Origin: Cudoniella acicularis
Taxonomy: Eukaryota; Ascomycota; Leotiomycetes; Helotiales; Helotiaceae
Assembly (NCBI GenBank): GCA_013054445.1
Contig: JAAMPI010001163.1
Coordinates: 1-18,491 of the forward strand
Direction of reading: 5' to 3'
DNA length: 18,491 nucleotides
Shown here: positions 18,231 to 18,491 of the stretch, piece by piece
Layout of the letters: each line of letters begins with the position of its first letter
Numbering within the stretch: position 1 is the stretch's first letter
Program-made: the position numbers and the translations under genes
The notes under the pieces: model-generated
Told to the model about the DNA's origin: nothing
The model's database searches: none
Seen by the model: the letters and a program-made list of their open reading frames with translations, nothing else

Positions 18231-18491
18231 TTAAAAATCTTTGAAGTGATCCTCCCATTTCGAGTGCAGCTCGTCGGAGTATGGTTCCCTCCCTGCTTTC
18301 TCGTCGGGGTAGATGTCGAAGCATTGTGCATCGCCTGGATAACGTATAGGAGGGATGATTGGGCCTCGATATTTCTTGTAGTAGACATCGTCCCAATATA
18401 CGCCTCGAAAGAAGGGATGGCTCTTGACTCGTTCTGCGCCGCCGGAGATATTGCCCAGTCGATGTGATCGATCGACAGTGCAGAATTGACG
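18231..18491 (-). CDS. PKA-type (cAMP-dependent) protein kinase catalytic subunit, C-terminal end (partial)
   Basis: Read leftward from the window edge, 86 sense codons end at TAA (18231-18233). The product carries the end of an AGC kinase domain and its C-tail: CTVDRSHRLGNISGGAERVK, then HPFFRGVYWDDVYY, GPIIPPIRYPGDAQCFDIYP, and finally HFKDF at the very C-terminus. The RLGN...GG...V..HPFF block is the last lobe of AGC kinases, FDIYP is the active-site tether of the tail, and an FxxF that ends the protein exactly is the mark of PKA rather than of PKC/S6K/Akt relatives, which continue past it. The sequence looks like the second filamentous-fungal PKA isoform (pkaC2/pkaB type), but the isoform call is tentative because only this tail is present. 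The rest lies beyond 18491. It faces the DUF4336 gene tail to tail. Confidence 0.88.
   Translation of the reverse strand, partial: RQFCTVDRSHRLGNISGGAERVKSHPFFRGVYWDDVYYKKYRGPIIPPIRYPGDAQCFDIYPDEKAGREPYSDELHSKWEDHFKDF

Overview
The window looks like nuclear DNA of a filamentous ascomycete. Genes lie on both strands and are broken by very short introns (48-74 bp) with GT...AG ends and CTAAC/CTAAT/CTGAC branch sites. The proteins are fungal in type (Vps34, Nse4, a tail-anchored 5-phosphatase, a PKA catalytic tail, a BBE-type flavoprotein, a DUF4336 protein). A leotiomycete is a reasonable guess from overall feel, but the sequence does not prove it.

Layout from left to right: (1) 1-117, minus strand, the N-terminal end of an open frame leaving the window, possibly a Tc1/mariner-type transposase, followed by a hairpin-rich stretch; (2) 2123-3457, plus, an Inp54-like tail-anchored inositol polyphosphate 5-phosphatase; (3) 4734-6400, plus, a BBE-like FAD oxidase gene whose reading frame is complete except for two in-frame stop codons, so I call it a pseudogene; (4) 6975-9898, minus, the class III PI 3-kinase VPS34, rebuilt as four exons (921 aa); (5) 10342-11824, plus, NSE4, the kleisin of the Smc5/6 complex, two exons (476 aa), divergent from VPS34 across a 443 bp shared promoter; (6) 13072-15360, plus, an unrecognised coiled-coil membrane protein of 762 aa, or 741 aa if a 63 bp in-frame intron is removed; (7) 16553-17454, plus, a DUF4336 protein in two exons (275 aa); (8) 18231-18491, minus, the last 86 codons of a PKA-type catalytic subunit entering from the right edge.

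The genes are mostly housekeeping and I see no evidence that they act as one system. Two (the 5-phosphatase and VPS34) act on phosphoinositides, but at different lipids and membranes. The most informative signals are the two nonsense codons in the flavoprotein gene, an upstream ORF overlapping the VPS34 start, G1/S-type promoter motifs just upstream of NSE4, a possible 5'-leader intron that would remove five upstream ATGs from the 5-phosphatase mRNA, and the conserved-looking but unidentified coiled-coil membrane protein. I did not find a convincing new system.
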